A DNA stretch of 64,000 nucleotides, taken from the NCBI GenBank assembly GCA_023614405.1, contig CM042686.1:467326740-467390739 (forward strand). The letters are read 5' to 3'. Shown here one piece after another: positions 45,754 through 57,456 of this stretch (the first letter of the stretch is position 1; the number at the start of each line of letters is the position of its first letter). The DNA is from Avena insularis. Its lineage: Eukaryota; Streptophyta; Magnoliopsida; Poales; Poaceae. Below the pieces are notes generated by a model. That model was not told the origin of the DNA, made no database searches, and saw nothing but the letters and a program-made list of their open reading frames with translations. A program made the position numbers and the translations under genes.

Positions 45754-46252
45754 TGATGGGGATATGCCAAAGGGGGTATGCTCAGCGGTATGTTCCGAGT
45801 GGACCAAAAGGCCTGCAAGTGCGCCTGAAGGACAACCACTGGACTCTGAAGAAAGGAAAGGCCCATCGACTGGCGACTGGAAGCCCAGAAGCATAGCAGA
45901 AGCCCAATCGGATTAGGTTAAAAGCCCCCGGATCCTTATCTTATTCGGAGGCAGCTTGTAAACCCTAGCGAGGTTCTTCATATATAAACCTTTCTAGGGT
46001 ATCCTAGAGACTTACGTTCCATCATACACCCCCTCAAGCGACTCCCTGCCTAGCCGCCCAGCTCGCCATCCTTCTAACTCGCTCTCTCATAATCTAATCT
46101 AGCAGGAGTAGGTCTTTACCCTCCGGGGGCCGAACCTGGGTAAACCCATGTGCATCCGCCCCCATCTCGCATCGCAGATGGCCGCCAACTCTTCCTCACG
46201 AAACACTCAATCGCTGCCTGTGGCAGCGACAGCCGTGGCCATTTCCACGATA
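45754..46252 (+). repeat. 5' LTR of Gypsy G
   Basis: 499 bp starting TGATGGGGATATGCC. The 3' LTR has exactly the same length; differences are substitutions, mostly transitions. The last two bases read TA where the 3' LTR has CA. TATATAAA lies at 45981-45988, followed by a GA-poor leader. Confidence 0.95.
45981..45988 (+). promoter_or_regulatory. TATA box in 5' LTR of G
   Basis: TATATAAA; the 3' LTR has the same at 57684-57691. It stands about 270 bp before the end of the LTR. Confidence 0.75.
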
Positions 46253-48823
46253 GTGGCGCCCACCGTGGGCCATAGCGGGACTGGTCTGAGTTCTGCGGCG
46301 AGACCCTATTCGCCGATCGAGCGGCCGCTCGCCACCGGCCGCATGATCTCCATCGGCGGGATCTTCCAGATCCTGCCTAGCAGCTACATCCCAGCGTCGC
46401 GCTCGGTCACGCATGCCGCGGTGATGCCGATCGGCTCCATCAACCTCTTCGTCGGCTTTACCGGCGCGGTCAATCTAGCCGCGACGATGATCGTCGGCGG
46501 GTTGCCTCCACACCGTGATCTGCTTTCGGAGGAGCAGGTCCGCTCCATCAGGGGCCTCGTCACTGAGTACGACTCGGCCGCTAGCGACGCGGTCGAGACC
46601 AACGTCGCCACCAACGACGACGCCCTAAACAACGACGCCGACTCCTCGACCCCTGCATCGGTCAACGGATCCATCACCGCCGCGTCATGGGAGGACTCCA
46701 TCACGCGAGTCTCCAACCCCGAGGATTTCGAAGATCCCTCCATCCTAGGGATCTTCGACTCCGACTCCGACTCGGAATTCCCCGAGGATTTTCGCGCTAG
46801 ATCCAATAGCTTCAACGTGATCTACATGGCGGGTAGCACGGCCGCCCCGCCAGATCCGTTCTCCACGCTGATCCCGCCGACCGCGACGGCCACGAAGGTG
46901 GAACAAGCCCGTCTGCGGCTCCAGGAGGCGCAACACAACAAACTCGCCGAGCGCGAGAAATACCGCCTCAAACGAGAGACGGCGAAGGAGCTGTCACTCT
47001 ATCACTAGCGCCGCATCAGGACCCGCCTGAACCCCGATGTTCAGGGTCGCGTCCTGAATTTCAACGACGAGGGCGACCCCACACACGCCACCGAGCGCGA
47101 ACACGGCGAGAACGTGCCGCAAGGAGGAGGCAACCCCGCGAGACCACCACCTGGAGCACCGGCGAATGGGGCCCCTCCACCACCCATGGGCCGTGCGCCC
47201 CCACTAGACCAACCACGGATCATCATCTCACCTCAAGCCCGGGACGCCAACGGGATACCACTGTACTCCACCCCGATGGACAATGTCATCGCGGCCGATG
47301 CCATGATCACCACCCTTGATGTCCAAGGTGACGGCGCGCTACAGATCTAGTATGCCAAGGCCCTACTCGTCAGGGTCGTCGAGCAACAGGCCGCGGGAGT
47401 CGACCCGCGGGGGCGGATGTATTCCCACTCATCAGCAAGCAGGGCGGCATCAAGCGGCCACCCCACCGTGGCTAACGCAATAGTTTTCCCACCACCCCAA
47501 CCCCTAGCGAACTAGCCATGGGCCGCCAACCCCGTGTTGTCGACCAACGAGCCGCGACCTGCGAACAACACCGTCGCCGCAAACGGGCAACCCCTCGATG
47601 CCCGAACGCACATCATCAACAATCAGGTATGGCGGTCGCGCCAACCTTACGACCTGCGACACACCCTCGCCAACCGCGGTGATCCGGAGCCAAGAGGCTC
47701 GCTCAGCCGAGTCGGGCCGCAATGCTTTGGACCCATGATCCGCGGGGAAAAATACCCCGCCAACTTCAAGGCCCCAAAGGAGATCGAGAAGTACGACCTG
47801 ACGTACGACCCCGCCATTTGGTTGGACACATACCTCATGGCAATGGGAATCGCAGGCCACACCGACCTTCTCACCACTTGCTACCTCCCCCTGATGATGA
47901 AGGGCGCGACCCGGTAATGGATCAACACGCTAGCCGCCGATAGCATCAATTCCTGGGAAGAAATGCGGGACGCCTTCGTCAGGCACTTCGAGGGCTCCTA
48001 CACTCGCGCCACCACCATCGAGAACCTGGAGCGATGCATCCATGGACAAAGCGAGTCGACCCACCGGTGGATCCAAAGGTGGCAAGAACTGTGGATAAAC
48101 GCCTCCGGCATCCACCTAGACACGGCAATACACTGCTTCAAGAACGTGTGCCGGTATGAACCTCTGGTCGCCAAGATCAGGAGGGTCTACCGTATGCTCG
48201 ATAACATCCCCGACCTCCTCGAGATCACCAAGCGCTACGTGGAGGAGGACCCCAACCAAGACTCTGACGATGAGTCGGGAGGAAGACGACGCACTAGCAT
48301 CCACGACAGCGGGCGCCTACGCGACATGCGCTACATCAACACCTGCATCACCGGCAAGCGCCGGACCGACGGGCGAGTCGACTTTGTCACCAACGCCGGC
48401 TACGGCCAACGCGACTCCAAGAACTACCGCCGCGATGGAGGAAACTACCATGGCAGCGGGAACTACCACGCCAACAACGCGACGAGGCCGAAATTCGAAC
48501 CTGCCGCCCTGCTGAATCAACCCTGCATCTACCACAGCAGGGAGGGAAAACCCGCCACCCACACTACCGCTAACTGCCACTCTCTCAAAGAGATCGAGAA
48601 GGTGAGACATGCAAGGGAGGACCCCAACAACAACCAACCGCGGGACAACGGGAACGGCGGCGGCTTCAGAACCGTCGTAGGGTCGCTACATACCTTCACT
48701 GGACTCAGCACCAAGCGTGAGAAGAAGGTACTCGCCCGTGCGGTCGCCGTCAATGCGGTGACGCAAGTCGACATCCCCCGCTTCCTAAACTGGTCCGAAC
48801 AGAGCATCACCTGGAGTCGCTAG
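46178..48823 (+). pseudogene. gag: gag of Gypsy G (in-frame stops)
   Basis: The frame is open from inside the 5' LTR (ATG 46178, also 46148), across the primer site, into gag; the first ATG after the primer site is 46343. Stops are at 47006, 47348, 47513, 47915 and 48821, all in the same frame. Parts: Ala/Asp-rich N-terminus, Pro-rich linker (47114-47220), capsid domain (YDLTYDPAIWLDTYLMAMG, WEEMRDAFVRHFEGSY, RWIQRWQELW; 47780-48110), an Arg/Asn/Gly-rich stretch, and a degenerate zinc region (CIYH ... HTTANC, 48525-48580). CAA to TAA explains the stop at 47915. Confidence 0.85.
46254..46271 (+). other. Primer binding site of Gypsy G
   Basis: TGGCGCCCACCGTGGGCC, one base after the LTR. This primer site is common in Tat-like elements of grasses. 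Confidence 0.88.
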
Positions 48824-49930
48824 GACCACGCGCCAAGAATCGAATATCCAGGGCGAGTCGCCCTGGTGTTCAGGCCAAAGGTAGCCGACTACAGGCTGCC
48901 GAAGACGCTGATGGACGGTGGGAGCTCCATCAACATCCTGTACCTTGAGACCTTCAAAAGGCTCCAGCTCCCAGAAACAGCCATCGAGCCAACACTGACG
49001 ACCTTCCACGGCATCGTCCCCTGTCGAAAGGCGTACCCGATCGGGAAGGTGACGCTGCCAGTCACCTTCGGCACTCCGGCAAACTACCGCACGGAGGGAA
49101 TCATCTCCAAGCTGGTGAACTTCCGCAGTCCCTACCACTGCGTCCTGGGACGCCAGGCATTTGCAAAGTTCATAGCGACCCCACACTACGCCAACAACAT
49201 GATGAAGCTCCCCGGGCCGAGCGGCGTCATCACCGTCCACGGCGACCCCGATATGGCCGTGGAATGCGAGGAAAAAGGCGCCGAACTCGCCGACACCATC
49301 ATCGCCGCGGAGACTGACCACACGGAGGAGCTCGCAAAATACGCGGGCAACATCAACAAGGACGATCCCACCATCTTGAAGAAACCGATCGCCTTGAACT
49401 CTGCGTTCGAGGCGACCACGCACACCCGCACCGTCGAGCTCGTCCCAGGCGACTCCAGCCAGACGGTCACCATCGGGGCGCACATGAGCCCCACATAGGA
49501 AAGCATGCTCATCGGGTTCCTCCGTGAGAACCGCGACATCTTTGCATGGAAGCCATCTGACATGCCATGTGTCCCGAGGGAACTCACTGAGCACAAACTT
49601 AATGCCGACCCCAAAGTGCGACCAGTAAAGCAGTCGCTATGGCCCTTCAATGAAGAGCGCCGTCGAGCAATCACCGAGGAAGTCCAGCGCCTGCTAGCCG
49701 CCGGCTTCATCCGGCCAATCAAGTACTCCAAGTGGCTGGCAAACCTAGTCCTGGTTCTCAAAAAGAACAACACCTGGAGAATGTGTATCGACTACACCAA
49801 TCTCAACAACGCCTGCCCGAAGGAGGAGTTCGTCCTACCGCGCATCGATCAGATCATCGATTCGACCGCGGGATCAGAGTTGCTGTGTTTTCTCGCCGCT
49901 TACTCTGGTTACAACTAGATCAAGATGGCC
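48824..49930 (+). pseudogene. Protease and reverse transcriptase N-terminus of Gypsy G
   Basis: Same frame as gag. The aspartic protease reads LMDGGSSINIL (48909-48941), the DGGSS variant usual in this lineage. Then FRSPYHCVLGRQAF, an acidic linker, a stop at 49496, and the reverse transcriptase start (WPFNEERRRAITEEVQRLLAAGFI, WRMCIDYTNLN). TAG at 49916-49918 replaces Gln of YNQIKM, a C to T change. The frame shifts near 49930. Confidence 0.88.
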
Positions 49931-50880
49931 GTCAAAGACGGTGTTCATCACGCCATTCGGCGCATTCTGCTACACGGCCATGATGTTTGGCCTCAAGAAC
50001 GCAGGCACCACATACCAGAGGTGCATGCCGGAGTGTCTAGCGAGCCAAATTGGCCGCAACATTCATGTCTACATCGACGACGTGGTGGTAAAATCCACCC
50101 GCCAGGACGATCTGCTCGCCGACCTAATAGAAACCTTCGCAAATCTGCGGAGGTACAACATCAAGTTGAACCTTGGAAAATGCACCTTCGGCGTACCCAC
50201 CGGACAACTTCTACGGTACGTAGTCTCCAAGCGAGGCATTGAAGCCAACCCCACCAAGATCGACACTATCGAGCGACTCGGGAAACCTGAGTGCCTGCGC
50301 GATGTCCAAAAGTTGGCAGGGCGAGTTGCAACTCTCAGTCGCTTCATCCCCCGATTAGGCGAGAAGGCAATGCCCCTCTACCGCCTGATGCGCAAGAACC
50401 CAACGTTCCAATGGGACGCGGAGGCCGCCGACGCACTCAAAGCACTCAAAGAAGTGCTACTCGCGGCACCACTACTCGCCGCTCCACTCGACAAAGAGCC
50501 AATGCTCATCTACATCACGGCCTCCAATCGAGTCGTCAGCGTCGTGATGGTCGTCGAACGACCAGAAGAGGGCAAGGAGCGTCCCATACAGCGCCCCGTA
50601 TACTACATCAGCGAAGTCCTAACGGACTCACGACGGTGCTACCCGCAATACCAAAAACTGGTGTACGCGGTATTCCGAGCACAGCGGCGGCTCCCACACT
50701 ACTTCGAGGCGCACCCAATCACGGTGGTCTCCTCTGCGCCCCTGCAGGACATCATACGCAATCGCGAGGCAACAGGGCAAGTCGCCAAGTGGGCCGTCGA
50801 GATCGGCGTCCACAACATCAAGTAGGAGCCCCGAAAAGCGATCAAGTCACAAGCCCTGGCCGATTTCCTTGCAGACTGGG
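49931..50880 (+). pseudogene. pol: Reverse transcriptase core and degenerate first RNase H of Gypsy G
   Basis: Reverse transcriptase with the YIDD box intact (50070-50081; VYIDDVVVKS) and the primer-grip/thumb region. The Gypsy-type RNase H follows (PMLIYITASNRVVSVVMVV): the position of the usual catalytic Asp in YxDAS is Thr, so this domain looks inactive and may serve only as a connection, as known for dual-RNase-H elements. TAG at 50823-50825 interrupts. Confidence 0.88.
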
Positions 50881-51305
50881 AAGAAGCACAGTAGCCAGAG
50901 AAGCTCCCATACCTTCACTACTGGTCGCTCCACTTCGACGGCTCCAAAAATGCCGATGGCGCGGGGGCTAGGGTCATACTGACCTCCCCAAAAGGAGACA
51001 AGCTCCGCTACGTGCTCCACCTCAACTTCAAACCCTGCACCAACAACATGGCGGAATACGAGGCCCTCCTCCATGGCATGAGAGCCGCCAAGGAGATGAA
51101 CATCAACCGCCTAAGATGCTACGGCGACTCCGACCTAGTCGCCGGCCAAGTGGTCGGGACGTGCGACGATGTTTCCCCAACAATGATAGCGTACCGCCAA
51201 GCCGTCGACCAGTTGGGAGGACACTTCGACGGCTATTATGTCGAGTGGATCGACATGCATAAAAAAGAGGAGGTAGATGCCCTTTCCCGCATCGGATCTA
51301 CTTGA
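50881..51305 (+). pseudogene. Second (additional) RNase H of Gypsy G
   Basis: After TAG 50892-50894 comes a second RNase H: HFDGSKNADGAGARV (first Asp), NNMAEYEALLHGM (Glu), CYGDSDLVAGQV (Asp) and EEVDALSR (last Asp). All four acidic positions are present. It is typical of the Tat lineage, where it is thought to replace the failed first RNase H. Ends with TGA at 51303-51305. Confidence 0.9.
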
Positions 51306-52682
51306 CAGGCGCCACCAGTAGGCGTCTTCCTCGACATCATCCACAAACCCTCCATCAGCCCACCGAAGGAGATCGACGTCGGGATCCCACTGCAACCAGA
51401 ACCGGCCTTAGTCGTCATGGTTGTGGAACCTAGCGACTGGACAACGCCATACGTCGCCTTCCTGGAGCACAAACTCCTACCGAGCAACGAGACAGAGGCG
51501 CGAATGATAGTGCGCCGCTGCAAATCCTTCTTCATCATCAACGGCGAGCTCCACAAGCGCAGCGTGACCGGCGTGTTCCAGCGCTGCATACAGCCAGAGG
51601 AAGGCCGCAAGATCCTCCAGGACATTCACGCCGGCGACTGCGGCCATCACGCCGGCGCCAAGTCACTAGTCGCCAAGGCCATGCGGCACGGTTTCTACTG
51701 GCTCACTGCACACGCCGATGCCACCAACGTCGTCCAAAGATGCGTCGGATGCCAGAAGTACGCCAACCAGACGCACCTTCCTGGTTCGGCACTCAAGACA
51801 ATCCCCATCACATGGCCATTCGCCGTATGGGGCATGGACATGGTAGGCCCGTTCAACAAGGCCCCATCTGGCTTCACCTACCTCCTGGTCGTAGTCGACA
51901 AGTTCACCAAGTGGGTGGAGGCCAAGCCGATCAAGAAGTGAGACGGCAAGACGGCTACCAAGTTCCTCCGCGAACTCATCTACCGGTACGGGTACCCGCA
52001 CAGCATCATAACAGACAATGGCACCAACTTTGCCAAGGGGGCCATGACGGAATTCTGTGAGGAGCACGGCATACGACTCGACCTCTCATCAGTCGCCCAC
52101 CCGGAGTCAAACGGCCAAGCAGAGCGCGCCAACCAGAGTGTCCTCCACGGGCTCAAGCCACGACTGCAGGTGCCCCTGGAGCGCACCCCAGGATGCTGGG
52201 TCGACGAGCTCTCCTCTGTGATATGGGGGATCCGCACCTCCGTCAACCGATCAACCGGGTTCACGCCTTTCTTCATGGTATATGGCGCCGAGGCCGTAAT
52301 GCGAACAGACCTGGAGCACGACTCCCCTCGAGTCGCCAACTACGTCGAGGCGGCCAACGAGACCGCCCGCCAAGACAGCGTCGATCAACTTGACGAAGCA
52401 CGCGACCTGGCTCGCTCCCGCACCGCCATATACCAGCAAGGACTTCGCCGCTATCATAGCCGCCGAGTGCGAACTCGCACCTTCCAGGAAGGCGACCTGG
52501 TCCTACGACTGGCCCAAGACAAGAAGGGCATGCACAAGCTCTCCCCTCCATGGGAGGAGCCATTCGCCATAGGCCGAGTCCTTGGCAATGACGCCTACTA
52601 CCTCATCGACATACGGGGTGATGGCCAGTTGGAGGTCGGGAGGCCATGGAATGTAAACCTCCTCAGAAAGTTCTATACTTAG
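51306..52682 (+). pseudogene. Integrase of Gypsy G
   Basis: Zinc region (HAGDCGHHAGAKSLV ... CVGCQKYA, 51625-51765), catalytic core GMDMVGPF, TDNGTNF and QAERANQ, and the C-terminal part (FQEGDLVLRLAQDKKGMHKLSPPWEEPF). TGA at 51939-51941 lies between the first and second catalytic Asp. The final stop is TAG at 52680-52682. No chromodomain. The family motif GFTPFFMVYGAEAV is intact. Confidence 0.92.
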
Positions 52683-53476
52683 AACCACACACTGTACTCT
52701 ATCGGAATATATAAATGAAGTTCATTCGGATCGCACAAGTTGTGCCCACTCGCCACATTCTTGTGCCACTCGCACTCGTACATGCAAGCAATACGCTATT
52801 CACGGAAGTCAACCTCTGGTCGAGCGACCGGCACGGCAAAGTAGTGCGACACAAGGGCACCGGAAGTATTCGGGCCTTGTGTCATCCATGAAAAACGCCA
52901 ACCCGGAGCCGCCATTGGAGTCGCCTAGCCCGACTGGCCCACCGGGCCAAGACGTTCGATACACGCTTCCCACAATGCTCTGTCCCTCCCACCCTCGAGC
53001 AAAGCGACTTGAACGGTTAAGTACCACACACGGGGACTCCGCAAAACGGGAACCCCACGTGGCTCGGAACACACCAAGTAAGAGAGCTGCCTAGGGCTCG
53101 CCAAGCGACTGGCTCTCCGGGCCAGGGGAGGAGACGTGTTACAAACAACGCATTCACAACCTGCAACAGGATCACGACCAATACGGTCGGGCACAACGCT
53201 CGGGGACTCGCTCACAAGCGAACCCTACCCGCGCTCGGGGACTCGCCACTCAGAAGACGCGAGGGATAAAAACAAACACGTAAACAAATCAAACACACGG
53301 AAATACACAATCGAGTTATACCCCATTAAAGGGCGGACGTGCTCGGGGACTCGCCCAAATTGTTGAACAAAACATTTCCTTAATCATAACACGAGTCGAC
53401 CAAGTCCCCGTGACATACATTACAAAATGTCATACAGCGTTCGCCACTTGGCATCCATTACAACTCTTACATTTGC
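52683..53476 (+). other. Spacer between integrase and antisense gene of G
   Basis: About 0.8 kb without coding support. It contains several copies of CTCGGGGACT-like motifs (53031-53038 partial, 53199-53208, 53234-53243, 53342-53351), the same core as the polypurine tract at 57445-57454. Confidence 0.75.
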
Positions 53477-56400
53477 TTACTCCACAGGCCCTGATGAAGA
53501 AGAAGCGCCACCACCCTTGACGCGCACAAAGGGCCGCCACGGGTTCGTCGGATATGTGGTCAGCAACTTCGCCAATGACGACCGGAAGGGCTGATCCGAC
53601 TTCATGTCACGGTGCTCCGGCTCGGGGTCACCAGGCACCAACACCGTCTCCTGGTACGGCAGCAGATCCCCCATTGTCAAGACACGATCGACATAAGGAG
53701 TGGCCTTCGCGGTCAGCTTCAGTACCTCCGACATCTGCACCGTGCCAGTCACCGAGGGATAGCCACTCGTGACATTGTCAAGATCGAAGTCGTCGGGGAA
53801 ATGTGCGAGACCCAAGCTCAACGCCGTGGCGGCCCCGCGTCTGAACGCCGAGCACGTCATCCACTCCACAACCGCGGGCACCTCCTCCAGATAGCGCCAC
53901 ACCTCCGTGAGCCTCCCAGGGATGACTTCGGTTGGAGACATGCCCTGAAGATCCGCCTGGACACACAACGCCGAGGCCGTGGCTGCATTCACCACTGCAG
54001 TTACGCACTGCGAGGCGGTGTAAGTCTGCACCACCAGGTCGCTTTGGCCTACCACAGCTGCAAAGTTAGATGTGAGTGAAACAATGAAACCCCCAAAGCA
54101 GGAACCCGACAAAAGACTAAAGCAAAGACACAGACTCACAAAGAAGCTTGCAGCAATTCTCCTTGACGTGCTTCTCCAAGGCGGTCTGCTTGTTATGCAG
54201 CCCCACGATGATGGAGTCCGTGGCCTTGCGTTCCTCTTCAGCCGCGGCGACGGCAGCCTTCACCCGTTCCTCCGAAGAAATTGAGGCCGCCTTAGCCTCC
54301 TCCAACTCCTTGACCAGGGAGGCCACTCGCCCATTCGCCGTGTCTAGTTCGGCGAGTGGGACATACCCCTCACGGGCCTTGGAGACCTCAGCCGGGAAAC
54401 CATCTGCAAGTGGAGATATCAGAGTATTGCACACAACCAGCTCATACCAAGCAAAGAAGAACAAAGCCAAACAGACACTCACCGATCGCCTCCTGAAGTC
54501 GCCGGTTCACCTCCTGCGCCTCGCGCAAGTCACGCTCCAAGCGCTCTCGTGCAGCCTGTTGATCAGTCGATTCCCGCTGTAACCCCTAAAAAACAAAGAA
54601 CCCAGCTAAGCATTGGAAGGAAAAGAAAACCCAGTCCCTAGCCGCTGAAATTCAGCGACTAGGAACTCGGGGACTGGAGAAGGAAGAAAAACAAAACCCA
54701 GTTCCCAGCCATTGAAATTCAACGACTAGGAACTCGGGGACTGGAGAAGGTAGGAAAAGAAAAACAATTCCTAACTGTTGAAATTCAACGACTAGGAATT
54801 CGGGGACTGGACATACCTGAATAGTAGTGCCGAGCATCATGTGAAGATCAGCGGCGTCAGTCGACGGGACTGTGAAGGAGGTGCGCCCGCGGCGGCCCCA
54901 ATCTCCGCGTCCACGATTTCCGGACTTTGTGGGGACTGCGCGTCCGTAACACCTAGAAACCCCTTCACCATAAAGCGAGGGAATGTTGCCGACGCCCTGG
55001 CAGGGACGCTAGCCGCCGGGACCAGCGCCTCCAGCACGGACACAGCCGGTGCTGGTTCTGATCGCGTCGCCGCCACCTCTTTGACGAGCGACGCAGCAGC
55101 TGGCTCCACGGCGCTTCTCCCGGTCGCAGCGTCGTCAGCACCCCCTTCTGCTTCTTCGTGACTTCGGCGGCTGCGACATCTTCAGAGGCTTTCCTCTTCT
55201 TGGGCAGATCGCCCTCTCCCGTGCCAGTGGCCGGTGGAATCTTGGCAACCGAAGGGCGACTAATCTTCTTAGCCCCCGACCTGCACGAACCCCTCCAATC
55301 AGCACGACCAATGAAAAAAGCAAGGCAAATTGGGACGAGGAAGCACAACTTACTTGGCGACTGGAAGGACATGAAGCCCGGTACTGATATGGGCGGGCTT
55401 GTCCAACTCGGGACCCAACTTGCGACTGAGCCCCCTCTCGAAGACGTCCGAAGCCCACGAAACCGAGGGCTTCCTTGACGATGAAGCTGCAGTCACTGGG
55501 ATCTCCGGCTCCGACGCCGCCGCCTTCGACGACTGTGGAGACTTGGGCGCTGTTGCCTCAGCTGTTTCTTGGCTAGGAACCCCCGAGATCATCGGCGCGA
55601 TCGCCGCCAGGGGAACCTCTACCACCACCTCCGTATCCTCGCACTCCAACCCCTTCGCCGGGACCGTGTCCCTTGGGGCCTTGTGCGATACTTCGGGAGA
55701 CCCTTTGTCGTCGGAGTCGTCATCCGACTCGAACACCACTGACGACCTGGCCGGCGATGGAGGCCTCTTTGCCGGCGACTTGGGCCGGCCTGGGGGCTTC
55801 GACGGCGTAGCAGTGCGCCGGGACGTTTGCTCCTGGGCGACCTCATCGCCTTCTTCGAACTCGTCCAGGCTACAGCTCGCTTCGACCTCTCGTTCCTTCT
55901 GCATTCGGGTCTTGCGAGCCACAGGCGCTGGGGGAGGGACCTCTTATTCTTCCCCGTCGTTGTCGGAAGGATCCCCCTCGGAATCTTCCTCCAGTTCTTG
56001 GGGAACTTCTTCATCAAGCGGAGGGAGCCAACCCTCCAATACCTGAAAAAGCTGAGAAGATCCGCGAGTCAAGACACGCCAAGCAAAAAGACTAAAATTG
56101 AGGTACAAACGCAGCGATTGGAAAGAGAACTCACTGTGGGGGCTTCATTCTTCACGGGAGTATACGGGGCGACCCCGACCGCCGCGCCCGTGAACTCAGC
56201 ATCGGTAATCTTCTTCAGGGCGGCCTTGTAGTCCTCGTCCTCCCATGATTCCATGCTGGTTCGATCATGCTTCCCGTTGTACTCGTACATCCAGTGTGGA
56301 CGAGCCGCCAGCGGAACCAGGCGCCGCCCGAGCCAGCAATTGTAGAGGTTGATTGGAATCAACCCCTGGTCCTTCAGCTTCTGGATCCGATCCATCATTT

Positions 56401-57003
56401 CCGCGACGGCCATCCGCTGATCTTCAGGAAGCTTCTTCGGCGCCAGTCGGCAGGGCTCGCTCCTCTCGGCGACGAATTCAGGAAGAGAGACCTCGCCGGA
56501 GGGAGTGGCTTCCTTGATGTAGAACCAGCTTTTCTTCCACTCGCTGGCGGCCTTCTTCGGTAGGAGGAGCTTGACGAAGTTGGCCTTCGGCTTCAACTGG
56601 AAGGTGACCCCGCCTGCGGCCAGCATCAAGCCGCTGGATGCCTCACGCCCGATGCGGCCGTGGAAGAGCTCCAGTCACAGCGGGAAATATGGCCTGCAGC
56701 CGAGGTAGCATTCGCAGAAGGCGACGAAGATCGCCAGCTGCTCGATGTTGTGTGGACCAAGATCTGAGGGCTTGATCGCGTAGTACGGGCAGAAGCGATG
56801 GAAGAAGAGCGAAGTAGGGAACCCTAGGCCCCTCTCAAGATGGCTGGTGAAGCAAATGAACTCGTCGGGTCGTGGTTTCGGCTCGGTCTCGGAGGAGGGG
56901 GAACCCGCCAATTCCCCTTGCGGAGCACCCCGGCATCCTCAAAGGATCTCAGCTGGGCCGTGGTGCACTTGGATTTCCCCCATGAGCCTTTGGGAGGCGC
57001 CAT
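53477..57003 (-). pseudogene. Antisense spliced gene of Gypsy G (plant retrotransposon antisense ORF)
   Basis: Reads opposite to gag-pol. ATG at 57003 (MAPPKGSWGKSK). Six exons are predicted from GT-AG borders: 57003-56135, 56042-55354, 55280-54817, 54585-54483, 54403-54140, 54057-53477. Exon 1 holds the domain found in proteins annotated as putative gypsy-type transposon (DEFICFTSHLERGLGFP, FFHRFCPYYAIKPSDLGPH, WFYIKEA); this is from memory of the family, not a search. Exons 2 and 3 are acidic and Lys-rich, with a nuclear-signal-like KKRK. Exons 4-5 form a coiled coil (RERLERDLREAQEVNRRL; LVKELEEAKAA). Exon 6 ends in a compact domain. Damage: shift near 56910, TGA at 56672-56674, a TAA in exon 2, shifts in exon 3. 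Role unknown. Antisense introns survive transposition because the genomic RNA is the other strand. Confidence 0.75.
54631..54812 (-). repeat. Tandem repeat, about 66-68 bp x 2.7, in intron 3 of antisense gene
   Basis: Units start at about 54631, 54697 and 54765. Each contains TTGAAATTCAACGACTAGGAA-type sequence followed by TCGGGGACTGG. The array lies wholly inside the predicted intron 54816-54586. A frame can be read through it on the minus strand (repeated PEFLVVEFQ), but I regard it as intronic. Confidence 0.85.
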
Positions 57004-57456
57004 CGAGTGAGAAGTGGGATCGCGCGACGCGGGGAGAGTAAGTCGGGAGGAAGCAAAAAGGAAGAGCAAATGAGGAAGGATGAAGAATGCGGAGCAGGAT
57101 CGCGAAGCTGATCCGTCACTCCCCTTATATGGGAAACGTCACCCGCCAAAATCGGGATAGCCGTTACTCACGGTAATTGCGCCGAAGTTACCGTTGGAAA
57201 TTCCAACGGATAGTTTGACCAGGTCTGACGGTCCAATTCCTATTGGTCTACTCGCCACCAGCCAGTCTCTCTTCTCATCAAAACGACGACTGGACGGCAG
57301 TGATGCTTACTAAAGTAACGAATGGGGCTCTGGGGAAATTCTCCTTGGTTCCAGTAAAGTCCATCGCCGATTCGACTGGGCGCCCAAATTGGGCTCGCCT
57401 ACTTCGAACACCAAAAGGACGCCCGCGCCTGCGTCAACGATGGCCTCGGGGACTAC
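57004..57456 (+). other. 3' end of G internal region with polypurine tract
   Basis: 453 bp that hold the presumed promoter and leader of the antisense gene on the minus strand and, on the plus strand, end in GGCCTCGGGGACTAC (57442-57456), the polypurine tract next to the 3' LTR. No sense coding frame is supported. Confidence 0.75.
57123..57130 (-). promoter_or_regulatory. TATA-like box of the antisense gene
   Basis: The minus strand reads ATATAAGG, 120 nt upstream of the ATG at 57003. It is the only such motif in the stretch before the gene, which supports independent transcription of the antisense strand. Confidence 0.5.

Noticed and set aside
54631..54812. CRISPR-like direct repeats
   Set aside because: Units are directly adjacent without unique spacers, and the context is a plant retrotransposon.
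54652..54840. Repeat protein with PEFLVVEFQ units
   Set aside because: It falls in a predicted intron of the antisense gene and results from the 66-bp tandem repeat.
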